Below are positions 47,201-54,528 of a stretch of DNA of 64,000 bases, in pieces. The position numbers were made by a program, and so were the translations under genes. The notes below the pieces were generated by a model. The model saw nothing but the letters and a program-made list of their open reading frames with translations, searched no databases and was not told where the DNA came from. Source of the DNA: Bordetella genomosp. 4 (GTDB lineage: Bacteria > Pseudomonadota > Gammaproteobacteria > Burkholderiales > Burkholderiaceae_B); assembly GCF_002261185.1 (NCBI RefSeq), contig NZ_NEVQ01000013.1, positions 682,001 to 746,000 of the forward strand, in the 5' to 3' direction. How positions within the stretch are numbered: position 1 is the stretch's first letter; each line of letters opens with the position of its first letter.

Positions 47201-47411
47201 CACCTTGGAGGACGAAACAGGCTCTGTAAACGTCGTCGTCCGTCCTGAACTCATAGAGCGCCAACGCCGGGAGCTTCTCGGATCTACGTTGCTAGGGGTT
47301 TATGGCACGTGGCAAAGCGTCCAGGGCATCCGCCATCTCATTGCGAAACGGCTGGTCGATCTATCGTCCTTGCTGGGCGGACTGGCGGCACGCAGCCGGG
47401 ATTTCCATTAA
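44202..47411 (+). CDS. dnaE2: Error-prone DNA polymerase DnaE2 (ImuC)
   Basis: A 1,069-residue C-family polymerase. The N-terminal PHP domain covers about residues 5-205 (AELQCLSNFSFLQGASHPKEL); the catalytic aspartates lie in PPDIDVDFEHQRRED near 397; GRGSAANSVVCYCLGIT precedes them; a C-terminal OB fold has GVIFLTLEDETGSVNVVVRP. It extends past lesions as part of the ImuA-ImuB-DnaE2 mutasome. The true start is the ATG at 44202; a longer upstream frame only overlaps imuB. Confidence 0.94.
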   Translation: MTHAAPLPGLPAYAELQCLSNFSFLQGASHPKELVAQAAQLGYAAIAITDECSLAGVVRALVEAEKHEISLIIGSTLRLAAAPFAPDAHALSLVLLAQTREGYGNLSELITLGRSRTEKGHYQLYRDDIAAPQPPYAHLRNMPECLAILAPPHGTPPEIIVEQARWLARTFPGRAWIGMTLLHQARDDLHRAAIQHAARITGLPITALGNVQMHLRSRKPLHDTLTAIRSKRAVSQCGYDLQSNAEQHLRTRLRLSSLYPAEILAETIAIAQRCTFSLRSLRYEYPDEIVPEGETPTSYLRKEVYAGAAKRFAEGIPSSVLETIEKELKLIVELEYEPYFLTVYDIVQEAKRLDILCQGRGSAANSVVCYCLGITAVDPQRSQALFERFISKERNEPPDIDVDFEHQRREDIIQYIYDKYGRHRAALTGVVISYRPRSVLRDTGRALGVDPGVIDAVARAHQWWDSKLALLRTLDSCGLDPNSTVARQWAALAETLINFPRHLSQHPGGFVIARNNLARLVPIENAAMPDRSVVQWDKDDLDALKLLKVDVLALGMLSVLHRALNFVSQRRGRSWSLDDIPEGDSATYDMICKADTVGVFQIESRAQMSMLPRLKPQKYYDLVVQVAIVRPGPIQGGMVHPYLKRRQGLEKETYPSDAVRGVLKRTMGVPIFQEQVMQIAMVAADFSPGEADELRRSMAAWKRKGGIGKFNEKLINGLLKNGYTEAFATAIIRQIEGFGEYGFPESHAASFALLAYASAWIKCHEPEAFLAALLNSQPMGFYAPAQLIQDAQRHGVRVLPTDVTISNWDATLETNAHRNTSSVDESSAQSTSPRPAVRLGLNQIQGLSEAAALRIEQARARQPFAHIQDLARRAELTRHDLDALAAADALYSLAGHRRLASWEASASVASRDLLRHADIIDSETPSLPTQTEGQAIIDDYRSLRMTLRRHPLALLRTHLQSLRFESAEILNTYPDRRLARACGLVINRQRPQTSKGVIFLTLEDETGSVNVVVRPELIERQRRELLGSTLLGVYGTWQSVQGIRHLIAKRLVDLSSLLGGLAARSRDFH

Positions 47412-47499
47412 AGGCACGTCGATTATCGCCACCAAACATACGCTATAGAAACGTCCACTATGTGTGCCGGATATCGATAATCAGCCATCGCCATACATA

Positions 47500-48747
47500 T
47501 CAAGGCCGAAACGGCATCGCGTCAATCGGCAATTCCAATCCCGACATCTGCGCCGTCAACAGCGCCGCGCTGCCGCAGGCGAGCGTAAAGCCCAAAGCGC
47601 CCTGCCCCACGTTCAACCATAGGTTATCGGCGACGCGGCTCTCGCCGATCAAGGGTTTGCCGGTGGGCGTCGCCGGGCGCTGCCCTGCCCACGGTACGGC
47701 TTGGGTCAGATCCAGTTGGGGAAAGGCCTCGTGCACTTGCCGTTTCAGCAATGCAATACGCGCCGGGTCAATATCGGCATTCGGGCTGCCGATATCCACC
47801 ATGGCCGCAATGCGCAATACTCGCCCGATGCGCGCATACACAATGCGCCGCTCGTAATCCGTCACACTGATTTCGGGCGCAGTGTCGTCGCCGGGCTCCA
47901 TCGGCACGCTCAGGCTGTAGCCTTTCAACGGATACAGCGGCAAATCCCGGCCCAAAGGCTTGATCAGACTGCGCGATGCGACGCCCGCCGCCAACACGAC
48001 CGCATCGACCGGTATATCTCCATTCGCGGTTTCAACCGCCACAATCTTGCGGCCCTCGCGACGCAGCGATTGCACGGGCGTTGCCATGCGGCATTCAACG
48101 TTGCCCAGGTCTTTCAGACGCCGGAACAAACCCTCGGTGAATTGACGGCAATCGCCCGCCTCTTCGCTGGGGGTGTAGACGGCGCCCGCCAGATTCGCGC
48201 CCAGCCCTGACAAGGCAGGCTCCAGTGCAATCGTTTCGGCCGCGCTCAATACCCGCTGCTCAGCCCCCAACGCCGCCTGATAGTCCACCAATCGGCGCGC
48301 TTTCTCCAACAATTCGGGGCTGCGATAGGCAATCAGTTTGCCGTTGCGGACATGACCGAAATCGAGGTCTTCTTCTTCGAGCAGGCGGTGCAATACATCC
48401 CGGCTCAGATACGACAAGGACTGTAATTGCGCGGTCGACGCCTGGGCCACGGACGCGCGGCAAGCCAATGCGAATTGCAGGCACCACAGCCATTGATGCG
48501 GATCCAGACGTGGCTGGAACCGCAATGGCGAATCGGACCGCAATAGCCAGCCCGGCACGCTGGGCAACACGCCCGGCCCTGCCAACGGGGCCACATAGCT
48601 GTAGCTCAGTTGCCCGCCGTTGGCGTAACTGGACACCGTCGCCGGACGCGCACGGCTATCCACCAGCACGACATCATGACCTTGACGCGCCAGAAAATAA
48701 GCCGACGTCACGCCGATGACGCCGGCACCAATTACACAAACTTTCAT
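47500..48747 (-). CDS. dadA: D-amino acid dehydrogenase (second paralog)
   Basis: A 415-residue DadA-type FAD oxidoreductase with VCVIGAGVIGVTSAYFLARQGHDVV at the start, then SSYANGGQLSYSYVAPLAGPGVL, and NVGQGALGFTLACGSAALL near the end. It is clearly diverged from the copy at 9302-10609 (for example YANGGQLSYSYVAP against [14 protein letters not shown]), so its substrate may differ. The start at 48747 fits the family; the longer frame upstream is rejected. No Lrp-type neighbour here. Confidence 0.9.
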   Translation of the reverse strand: MKVCVIGAGVIGVTSAYFLARQGHDVVLVDSRARPATVSSYANGGQLSYSYVAPLAGPGVLPSVPGWLLRSDSPLRFQPRLDPHQWLWCLQFALACRASVAQASTAQLQSLSYLSRDVLHRLLEEEDLDFGHVRNGKLIAYRSPELLEKARRLVDYQAALGAEQRVLSAAETIALEPALSGLGANLAGAVYTPSEEAGDCRQFTEGLFRRLKDLGNVECRMATPVQSLRREGRKIVAVETANGDIPVDAVVLAAGVASRSLIKPLGRDLPLYPLKGYSLSVPMEPGDDTAPEISVTDYERRIVYARIGRVLRIAAMVDIGSPNADIDPARIALLKRQVHEAFPQLDLTQAVPWAGQRPATPTGKPLIGESRVADNLWLNVGQGALGFTLACGSAALLTAQMSGLELPIDAMPFRP

Positions 48748-48862
48748 CGAAACCCTGGCTGATAAGAGACATTTACGCTGTTTCCTATTCTGAGAGCTTG
48801 ACCCCGGTCCCACAAATGCCAATCTGACGGGTAGTCATAACCTAAGGTTTACCCTTAGCCCG

Positions 48863-49300
48863 TCACGCCACCAGTTGCAGCCTCACAATCGCCTCGCCCG
48901 TGGGGGCTCGCACCAGATCGGCCAAGGTATGGCGATTCAATTCGTCGTAAAACGTCTTCAGGCTGTCTGCCAGTACGCCCGAGAGCAGGCAAAAACCCTG
49001 CAGTGCACAAACAGGCTCCCCGCAATTCACCAACGCTTTTTGATTCTCCAGGGCATACACCAGGTCCCCTAGCCGGTATTCGGCCGGCGCGCGCGCCAGC
49101 CGCAGGCCACCGCCCTTGCCCCGGGCGGTGGTCACCCAGCCCTGCTGGGCCAGGAAATGCGCGACCTTGACCAAATGATTGCGCGACACGTCGAACCGCT
49201 CGGCGATCTCGGGGATCGTCACCGGCGTTTTACGGCCATTGCCCTGCGTCAGGTACATCATGACGCGCAGGCCGAAATCAGTGTATTTGGTCAGTTGCAT
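48863..49300 (-). CDS. nsrR: Rrf2-family nitric-oxide-sensing repressor
   Basis: A 145-residue Rrf2 regulator. The winged helix has VTIPEIAERFDVSRNHLVKVAHFLAQQGWV; the [Fe-S] cysteines are spaced C-X4-C-X5-C (NCGEPVCALQGFC), as in E. coli NsrR. Nitric oxide destroys the cluster and relieves repression. It lies 18 bp downstream of hmp in one operon, so hmp and nsrR are co-regulated. Confidence 0.93.
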   Translation of the reverse strand: MQLTKYTDFGLRVMMYLTQGNGRKTPVTIPEIAERFDVSRNHLVKVAHFLAQQGWVTTARGKGGGLRLARAPAEYRLGDLVYALENQKALVNCGEPVCALQGFCLLSGVLADSLKTFYDELNRHTLADLVRAPTGEAIVRLQLVA

Positions 49301-49318
49301 GCGGTCGAACTATACCGG

Positions 49319-50539
49319 TTAAGCGCCCGGCCCGCCCGTGCCGAACAACTCGGCATGGATGCGCTCCGGCGCCACGCCCAGCGAGGTCAACGCTTGACGT
49401 TGCGCACTCATAAAGGGCAAAGGACCGCACAAGTAGTAATCCGCGTCCGGCAACACAGCGACATCGCGAATCGCCTCCAGGTTCATACGGCCTGCGTAGT
49501 CATAATCCTGGCCTTGTTGATCGTCCGGCGAGACGGTTTCGTAATAGACCACTTTACGCACATTGGGCCGCGAATTCGCAATGTCGTTCACATGCGATTT
49601 CATGGCATGCACCGAACGGTCGCGGCAAGCATGTACGAATCGAATCTGACGGCCGTCGTCGCGTGCCACCAGATGATTCAGCATCGATACCATGGGCGTC
49701 AAACCTACGCCGCCGCTCAACAGCACGACTGGCGCGGCGCCTTTATCGTTCAAGGTGAACTCGCCTTGCGGGGGAGCCAGGTCCACCACGTCGCCCTCTT
49801 TTACGTTGGCGTGCAAAACATTGGACACGCTGCCGGCTGGCGTATTGTCAGTGCCATCCTCGCGTTTGACCGAAATGCGCAGACGGCCTTTGCCTGGCGC
49901 ATCCGACAGGCTGTACTGACGGGGCTGCATGATGCCTAATTGAGGCACATAGACGCGCAGGGAAATGTATTGCCCGGGCAGATAATCTGGTACAGGGCCG
50001 CCATCTGCGGGGACCAGGTAGAACGACGTGATTTCGGCGCTTTCGGGGACTTTGCTGTCCACGCGGAAACCACGCCAGCCAGTCCAACCGCCGTCCTTGC
50101 CAGCGGACTCTGCGTAAAGTTTGGCTTCCTCGGCGATGAGCAGATCGGCCAACTGACCATAAGCCGCAGCCCAGGCCGCAATCAACTCATCGGTCGCGGC
50201 CTCTTCGCCCAGGACCTCTCTGATCGAGGCCAGCAAATGCTTGCCGACAATCGCGTAATGCTCAGGCCGTATCCCCAAACTGACGTGCTTGTGCACGATG
50301 CGGGTCACTACCGGCATCAACACCGAAGGATCATCAATATGCTCTGCATACGCGGCAACGGCCGCGGCCAAGGCCTGCTGCTGTTGCCCGCCGTCCTGGT
50401 GGCCTTGATTGAACACCTGCTTCAGTTCCGGGTTGTGGCGGAACATGCGGGCATAAAAGTGACAGGTGAGCGTTTCACCGTGGACTTTCAATACCGGCGC
50501 AGTGGCTTTTACCAGATCGCGGACTTCCTGGCTCAACAT
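49319..50539 (-). CDS. hmp: Flavohemoglobin, nitric oxide dioxygenase
   Basis: A 406-residue globin-FAD/NAD reductase fusion that oxidises nitric oxide to nitrate. The globin part has Tyr29 (CHFYARMF) and proximal His85 (IVHKHVSLGIRPEHY); the FAD motif is RQYSLSDAPG, the NAD-binding part VVLLSGGVGLTPMVSM. An AAGGAG ribosome site precedes the ATG. A dyad over a perfect TATAAT lies upstream and nsrR follows. Confidence 0.95.
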   Translation of the reverse strand: MLSQEVRDLVKATAPVLKVHGETLTCHFYARMFRHNPELKQVFNQGHQDGGQQQQALAAAVAAYAEHIDDPSVLMPVVTRIVHKHVSLGIRPEHYAIVGKHLLASIREVLGEEAATDELIAAWAAAYGQLADLLIAEEAKLYAESAGKDGGWTGWRGFRVDSKVPESAEITSFYLVPADGGPVPDYLPGQYISLRVYVPQLGIMQPRQYSLSDAPGKGRLRISVKREDGTDNTPAGSVSNVLHANVKEGDVVDLAPPQGEFTLNDKGAAPVVLLSGGVGLTPMVSMLNHLVARDDGRQIRFVHACRDRSVHAMKSHVNDIANSRPNVRKVVYYETVSPDDQQGQDYDYAGRMNLEAIRDVAVLPDADYYLCGPLPFMSAQRQALTSLGVAPERIHAELFGTGGPGA

Positions 50540-50571
50540 GATGCTAGCTCCTTCGGCTACTAGAAAACTTT

Positions 50572-50596
50572 AAACATGTATTTATTATACATATTT
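50572..50596 (-). promoter_or_regulatory. NsrR-type dyad over the hmp -10 box
   Basis: AAACATGTAT and ATACATATTT (9 of 10 positions symmetric) flank TTATT. On the reverse strand TATAAT (50584-50589) sits in the centre and would be the -10 of hmp. The ATGTAT half-sites fit NsrR sites described for proteobacteria, so bound repressor would occlude the promoter. Confidence 0.75.
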
Positions 50597-50648
50597 AGTT
50601 TGCCTATGGATAAGGTGGGTATGAAGTGAGGTAGGAGTTCTATTGGTC

Positions 50649-50992
50649 GTCGAGCCGAGGCAATCGGCCCGGCCGGGCTTCACAAAGTCGGTCCGGCGCG
50701 CGGGCGCCGGACACCGTGTTCGCTCACCTCGTCCGGCCCGTTCGGGCCTACCTACGGTGTCCGCTCCACTCGACTTTGAGGCGCCCGGCCGGGCCGATTG
50801 CCTCGGCTCGACTGGCAGCAATTAGAGCTCTCTGCACCGCTGGCACGACTTTCTTGCTTGGCATTTTTCTGCAGCCGCGTTGGTAGAGAGAAAGATCTTG
50901 CAGTGCTGCTTTCGGCAGGCGCCCAGCGCGCCTACCTCAAGCGATCGGTCCGGGCATGCGACGGGGTGGCGTGGTGGCTGATTGGAAGATCT
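50649..50992 (+). repeat. Structured non-coding element, copy A
   Basis: First copy of an element that aligns without gaps for 344 bp with an inverted copy at 51168-51511. It consists of a 164-bp hairpin element (50649-50812: arms 50649-50678 and 50783-50812, perfect complements; inner stem 50684-50689/50772-50777; 82-nt core 50690-50771), then a more conserved linker (to 50909), a hairpin (about 50910-50940), and a tail with shared GCATGC and AAGATCT. No convincing protein is encoded; the small frames across it are translations of the repeat. The linker has the shared blocks GCTTGGCATT and GAGAAAGATCTTGCAG. Confidence 0.88.
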
Positions 50993-51167
50993 GCTTGGCA
51001 GCGAGTGAGGCTTGCGGCGATGATGCGTAGGCTACTTTTTTTCGGCAGCGTATCCGTAGCATGCTCGTGCTCTGGATCACGAGTTCATTGTCGCAGACAT
51101 GATTTGCGCTCACCATGATGGCGCTAGAACGAGTGCCATGCGTGGCATTACGTCAATGTGACTCGAG
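50993..51167. other. Unique spacer between the two inverted element copies
   Basis: About 175 bp that do not align between the two copies. I see no gene, and no promoter I would defend. A T-run (TTTTTTT near 51036-51042) and local dyads such as CTCGTG...CACGAG near 51065-51082 are present without a clear reading. Confidence 0.5.
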
Positions 51168-51511
51168 AGATCTTTCGCCGGTAACGGTGCCACAGCCTCT
51201 GCATGCAGATCCCGAACGCGATGACCGGGTGTGCAGGGCACCCGGTCATCGCAGCCCTGCAAGATCTTTCTCTTCACCCAGACTGATGCAGAAGAATGCC
51301 AAGCAAAAAACCCGTGCCAGCGATGTGATGAGCTTGAGTTACTGCGAGTCGATGCGGGGCAGTGGCTGCGTGGGGGCGCCTCGTTGGCGAGCGGAGCGGA
51401 CACCGTAGGTAGGCCCGAACGGGCCGGACGAGGTGAGCGAACGCGGTGTCCGGCGCCCGCGCGCCGGACCGCCAACGTGAAGCCCCCACGCAGCCACTGC
51501 CCCGCATCGAC
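51168..51511 (-). repeat. Structured non-coding element, copy B (inverted)
   Basis: Second copy, in opposite orientation to the one at 50649-50992 and aligning to it base for base. Its 164-bp hairpin element is 51348-51511 with arms 51348-51377 and 51482-51511, again perfect complements, but 11 of 30 arm positions and 4 of 6 inner-stem positions differ from the other copy, each change being matched on the paired strand. The second hairpin (about 51220-51250) has 12 paired positions in the same register as copy A. The end nearest the GatB/YqeY gene is 77 bp from its start codon. Confidence 0.88.
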
Positions 51512-51588
51512 GTCCAATAGCACTAACCCCCACCCTCATCCGGTTTACACTTGACTCTCCCCCTCCGTATCTAAACAAAGGTTTCCCC

Positions 51589-52053
51589 ATGAGCACCACT
51601 ACGCTCAAAACCCGCCTGACCGACGCCGTCAAAGAAGCCATGCGCGCCCGTGACGCCCAGCGCTTGTCCACGCTACGTTTCCTCGTTGCCGCGGTCAAAC
51701 AGAAAGAAGTCGACGAACGCAGAGAACTGAGCGACGCAGACATCACGGCGATCATCGAAAAGCAGGTAAAGCAACGCCGCGAATCGATTGCCGCGTTCGA
51801 GCAAGCCGGCCGATTGGAAACCGCGGCACAGGAAACTGCCGAGCTGGACGTGCTGCGTGAATTCCTACCGCAAGCAGCCTCCCCCGAGGAAATCGCTGCA
51901 GCAGTAGACGCAGCCCTCGCAGAAGTCGCGGCACAGGGCCTGAGCGGCGGTGCTGCCATGGGCAAGGTCATGGCGATTCTCAAGCCCGCATTAGCTGGCA
52001 AAGCCGATATGTCCGAAGTATCGCAACAGGTCAAACAGCGCCTGAACGGCTGA
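51589..52053 (+). CDS. GatB/YqeY domain-containing protein
   Basis: A 154-residue YqeY-like protein, related to the tRNA-binding tail of GatB. It opens LKTRLTDAVKEAMRARDAQRLSTLRFLVAAVKQKEVD and has ELDVLREFLPQAASPEEI. It probably affects tRNA-dependent amidation or tRNA stability; the role is unproven. AAAGG precedes the ATG. In many betaproteobacteria it lies next to rpsU, but no rpsU is seen here; upstream is the repeat-rich interval. Confidence 0.88.
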   Translation: MSTTTLKTRLTDAVKEAMRARDAQRLSTLRFLVAAVKQKEVDERRELSDADITAIIEKQVKQRRESIAAFEQAGRLETAAQETAELDVLREFLPQAASPEEIAAAVDAALAEVAAQGLSGGAAMGKVMAILKPALAGKADMSEVSQQVKQRLNG

Positions 52054-52059
52054 TTCTGA

Positions 52060-53151
52060 TCAGCAAGCTGCCTCGCCGAACAAGTCCAGATCAGCCTGTC
52101 GGGCTTGTTCGGCAACATCCTCAAAATTGCTCATACCCACACCGGCCAATCGATACCGCGTCGTGCCGGGCAAATCCACGCGCAGGCAGAGCTGCTGAGC
52201 AACCATCGCGAGATCCTGGGCCGAGGCCGGCGCGCGTGTCAGCGTCAACGTGCGCGTCACGATACGAAAACGATCTGTCTTCAGCTTCAGGACCACCGTG
52301 CGGCCAATCGCGCCCTTTTTCAGTCCCTGATCCCAGACCTTGATCGCCAGACGCCCCAGCACCTCATTCAATGCCTCGATCGGCTGATCCACCATCAGAG
52401 TCGTTTCCGCCGATATCTGCTGCAATGGCGCATCAGGCTGCACAGCGCGATTGTCGATGCCTTGTGACAGCTCGTGCAATCGCACCCCATAGCGCCCAAA
52501 ATGATGCTCCAATTCGACCGCAGTAAAACGCGATAAATCGCCCACAGTCTGCACGCCCAGCGCGTCGAGCTTGCCCTGCATGACCTTGCCCACCCCGGGT
52601 ACTTTGCGCACCGGCAACGGCTGCAAAAATGCGAGCACCTGCGATGGTTTGATCACAAAAAGGCCATCGGGCTTATTCCAGTCAGAGGCAATTTTGGCCA
52701 GGAACTTATTGGGCGCAACGCCCGCAGAGGCCGTCAGACGCGTCTCCTGCAAGATCTCGCTGCGGATCACACGGGCAACCTCCGTGGCCGATGCCAGGCC
52801 CATCTTGTTTACCGTCACATCCAGATAAGCCTCATCCAAGGACAAAGGCTCGATCAAATCGGTATGGCGCGCAAAAACCTGCCGCACCTGGCGCGAGACC
52901 TCGCGATATCGATTGAAATCGGGCGGCACGTAAATGGCATTGGGACAAAGCCTCTGTGCGCGGGCCACCGACATGGCCGAATGCACCCCGAACCGGCGAG
53001 CTTCGTAAGAGGCCGCACAGACCACCGACCGCGGCCCTTCCCAGGCAACGACCACGGGCAACCCGCGCAACGATGGGTTATCGCGCTGCTCCACCGATGC
53101 ATAAAACGCATCCATGTCTACATGTACGATCTTGCGCGAAAACGAAAGCAT
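52060..53151 (-). CDS. dinB: DNA polymerase IV
   Basis: A 363-residue Y-family translesion polymerase. The catalytic acids are in IVHVDMDAFYASVEQ (residues 8-22) and PLSLDEAYLDV (about 103-113); HhH elements appear near 180 (VPGVGKVMQGKLDALGVQTVGDL). It ends with a short acidic/hydrophobic tail (ADLDLFGEAAC) that may include a clamp-binding motif. A TTG six codons upstream is the alternative start. No LexA box was found within the upstream gap. Confidence 0.93.
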   Translation of the reverse strand: MLSFSRKIVHVDMDAFYASVEQRDNPSLRGLPVVVAWEGPRSVVCAASYEARRFGVHSAMSVARAQRLCPNAIYVPPDFNRYREVSRQVRQVFARHTDLIEPLSLDEAYLDVTVNKMGLASATEVARVIRSEILQETRLTASAGVAPNKFLAKIASDWNKPDGLFVIKPSQVLAFLQPLPVRKVPGVGKVMQGKLDALGVQTVGDLSRFTAVELEHHFGRYGVRLHELSQGIDNRAVQPDAPLQQISAETTLMVDQPIEALNEVLGRLAIKVWDQGLKKGAIGRTVVLKLKTDRFRIVTRTLTLTRAPASAQDLAMVAQQLCLRVDLPGTTRYRLAGVGMSNFEDVAEQARQADLDLFGEAAC

Positions 53152-53171
53152 GACAAATGGGGATAACAATC

Positions 53172-53187
53172 TGCCGGGAAACCGGCA
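53172..53187. other. Small perfect hairpin upstream of dinB
   Basis: TGCCGG and CCGGCA pair around GAAA, 20 bp upstream of the dinB start. A 12-bp palindrome GGCGGATCCGCC follows at about 53200-53211. No thymine run; a regulatory role is possible but unproven. Confidence 0.4.
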
Positions 53188-53400
53188 TCACACTCACTGC
53201 AACGGGCGGATCCGCCAATAAGCAGATATCACACTGGCTGCCGCATGCGAACGACCACCGTGCGGACAAAAATACGCCAATGCTTCCCAGGTAAACAGAC
53301 CGATAATCGTCACGCCTGCCGGCAGCCCAATCCAAAAAAAGAATATTATGACGCGCTATCGCATCGCGCTTTTAACAATTTTGCTGATCTTCTCGTATCC

Positions 53401-53814
53401 ATGACCACGCCTGCCACGACTGACTATTTTGGCCTGACGATTCCTTTGATGCACCTGATGGGTGTGATTCCCGAAAGCATCGGCCCTGGCCATGCGCGTA
53501 CGCGACTGCCCTGGCGCGAGGATCTGACCAATAGCCGCGGCGATATTCATGGCGGTACGCTGATGAGCGTGCTGGATTTCACGCTCAGCGCCGCCGCCCG
53601 CGGCAGCGATCCTGAGCTGGGCATGGCCACCATCGACATGACCACCAGTTTCCTTTCCCCCGGCAACAGCGACCTCGTCATCGAAGCCCGTTGTCTGCGC
53701 CTGGGCACATCGATCGCCTTCTGTGAAGGAGAAATCCGCAATACCGAAGGTCAAATCGTCGCCAAGGCCTCGGCCTCCTTCAAAGTCATCAAACGACGGC
53801 CCGGCAGTGACTGA
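53401..53814 (+). CDS. PaaI-type thioesterase
   Basis: A 137-residue hotdog-fold thioesterase: [23 protein letters not shown] holds the catalytic Asp/Gly helix region, [12 protein letters not shown] the next strand. It hydrolyses acyl-CoA or aryl-CoA esters; substrate unknown. The frame is open upstream but the ATG at 53401 gives the family length. It is divergent from dinB with a 249-bp gap. Confidence 0.88.
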   Translation: MTTPATTDYFGLTIPLMHLMGVIPESIGPGHARTRLPWREDLTNSRGDIHGGTLMSVLDFTLSAAARGSDPELGMATIDMTTSFLSPGNSDLVIEARCLRLGTSIAFCEGEIRNTEGQIVAKASASFKVIKRRPGSD

Positions 53815-53948
53815 CCTGCATGACTGAGCGACGCGGCAAGCAGCGAAACGGCCTCACGGCAGCCCGCCAGGCGTCTATCCCAGCAGCATAGCCGCGACCG
53901 CAGTCAAGACAACAGCGGATCACTCGCTATCGCACTGTCCTACTATCC

Positions 53949-54386
53949 TTATTTTCGGGATTTTTGCTCCGCAGGCGGATCCTTGGGCATATACGTCGTG
54001 CACGACGGCACCTGGTAAATCACCGCCGCACGCATGGCGTCGACGGCTTTCTCGTTCCAGATGCCGCGCCCCCACATCAGGATGTCCACCTGAGACTCAC
54101 GATCGCCCTGGCCGGTGATTTTCACCCTCGCCACGTCGTCACCCGTAATCGGCGCCTCGACCCGCATCAATGCGGTGCGGCTCGCATCGTCCACCGTGCC
54201 ATGCACGGTATACGCCCCTGTGCCGCGCAGGCACCGCTCGGCCTGCGCCGTCGCCGCCTCGTACGTCGAACGGTAATCCGACTGCACCGTCAAACTATCC
54301 GACGGCATATTTCCGCCCGATGAAATCCCGGTCGAGCAGCCCGCCAGGCCGGCCACGGCGAGCGCCGCCACTGCAATTCTGATCAT
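53949..54386 (-). CDS. Predicted lipoprotein of unknown function
   Basis: A 145-residue protein with a lipoprotein signal peptide ending AGLAGC, so Cys17 is lipidated. The mature part has SDYRSTYEAATAQAERCLRGTGAYTVHGTVDD and CTTYMPKDPP, with several Cys. The ATG at 54386 has GGAG 5 bases ahead; a GTG 6 bp earlier is possible. I recognise no domain. It is divergent from an S9 peptidase gene. Confidence 0.82.
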   Translation of the reverse strand: MIRIAVAALAVAGLAGCSTGISSGGNMPSDSLTVQSDYRSTYEAATAQAERCLRGTGAYTVHGTVDDASRTALMRVEAPITGDDVARVKITGQGDRESQVDILMWGRGIWNEKAVDAMRAAVIYQVPSCTTYMPKDPPAEQKSRK

Positions 54387-54528
54387 GTTCACTCCAATAA
54401 CCAGCCGCGATTATCCCGCAATCCGGCTCTCCATCGCCAGTTTGCCCCACGGTTCGACGGAACCCTGCCCCCTATGGCATGATCAAGAGGTAAAACCGCC
54501 GGCCCGAATGCCGCTCAGGAGACCGACT

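Noticed and set aside
47421-47482. GATTATCG ... CGATAATC inverted repeat after dnaE2
   Set aside because: The 46-nt loop and absent T-run make it a poor terminator; chance occurrence in AT-richer sequence is plausible.
50643-51554. Several open frames of 60-137 codons, one with a repeated peptide resembling RSPRPARSGLPTVSAP, in the hmp-GatB/YqeY gap
   Set aside because: They are translations of the two inverted repeat copies in different frames, with no ribosome sites and no family resemblance. The shared peptide follows from the shared DNA core.
51339-52124. 261-codon reverse frame across the GatB/YqeY gene
   Set aside because: It is antisense to a well-supported gene and runs through the repeat; codon use is that of a shadow frame.
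53152-53400. Possible LexA box before dinB
   Set aside because: The only CTGTTTACCTGG-like stretch (on the reverse strand near 53289-53300) lacks the ACAG half-site.
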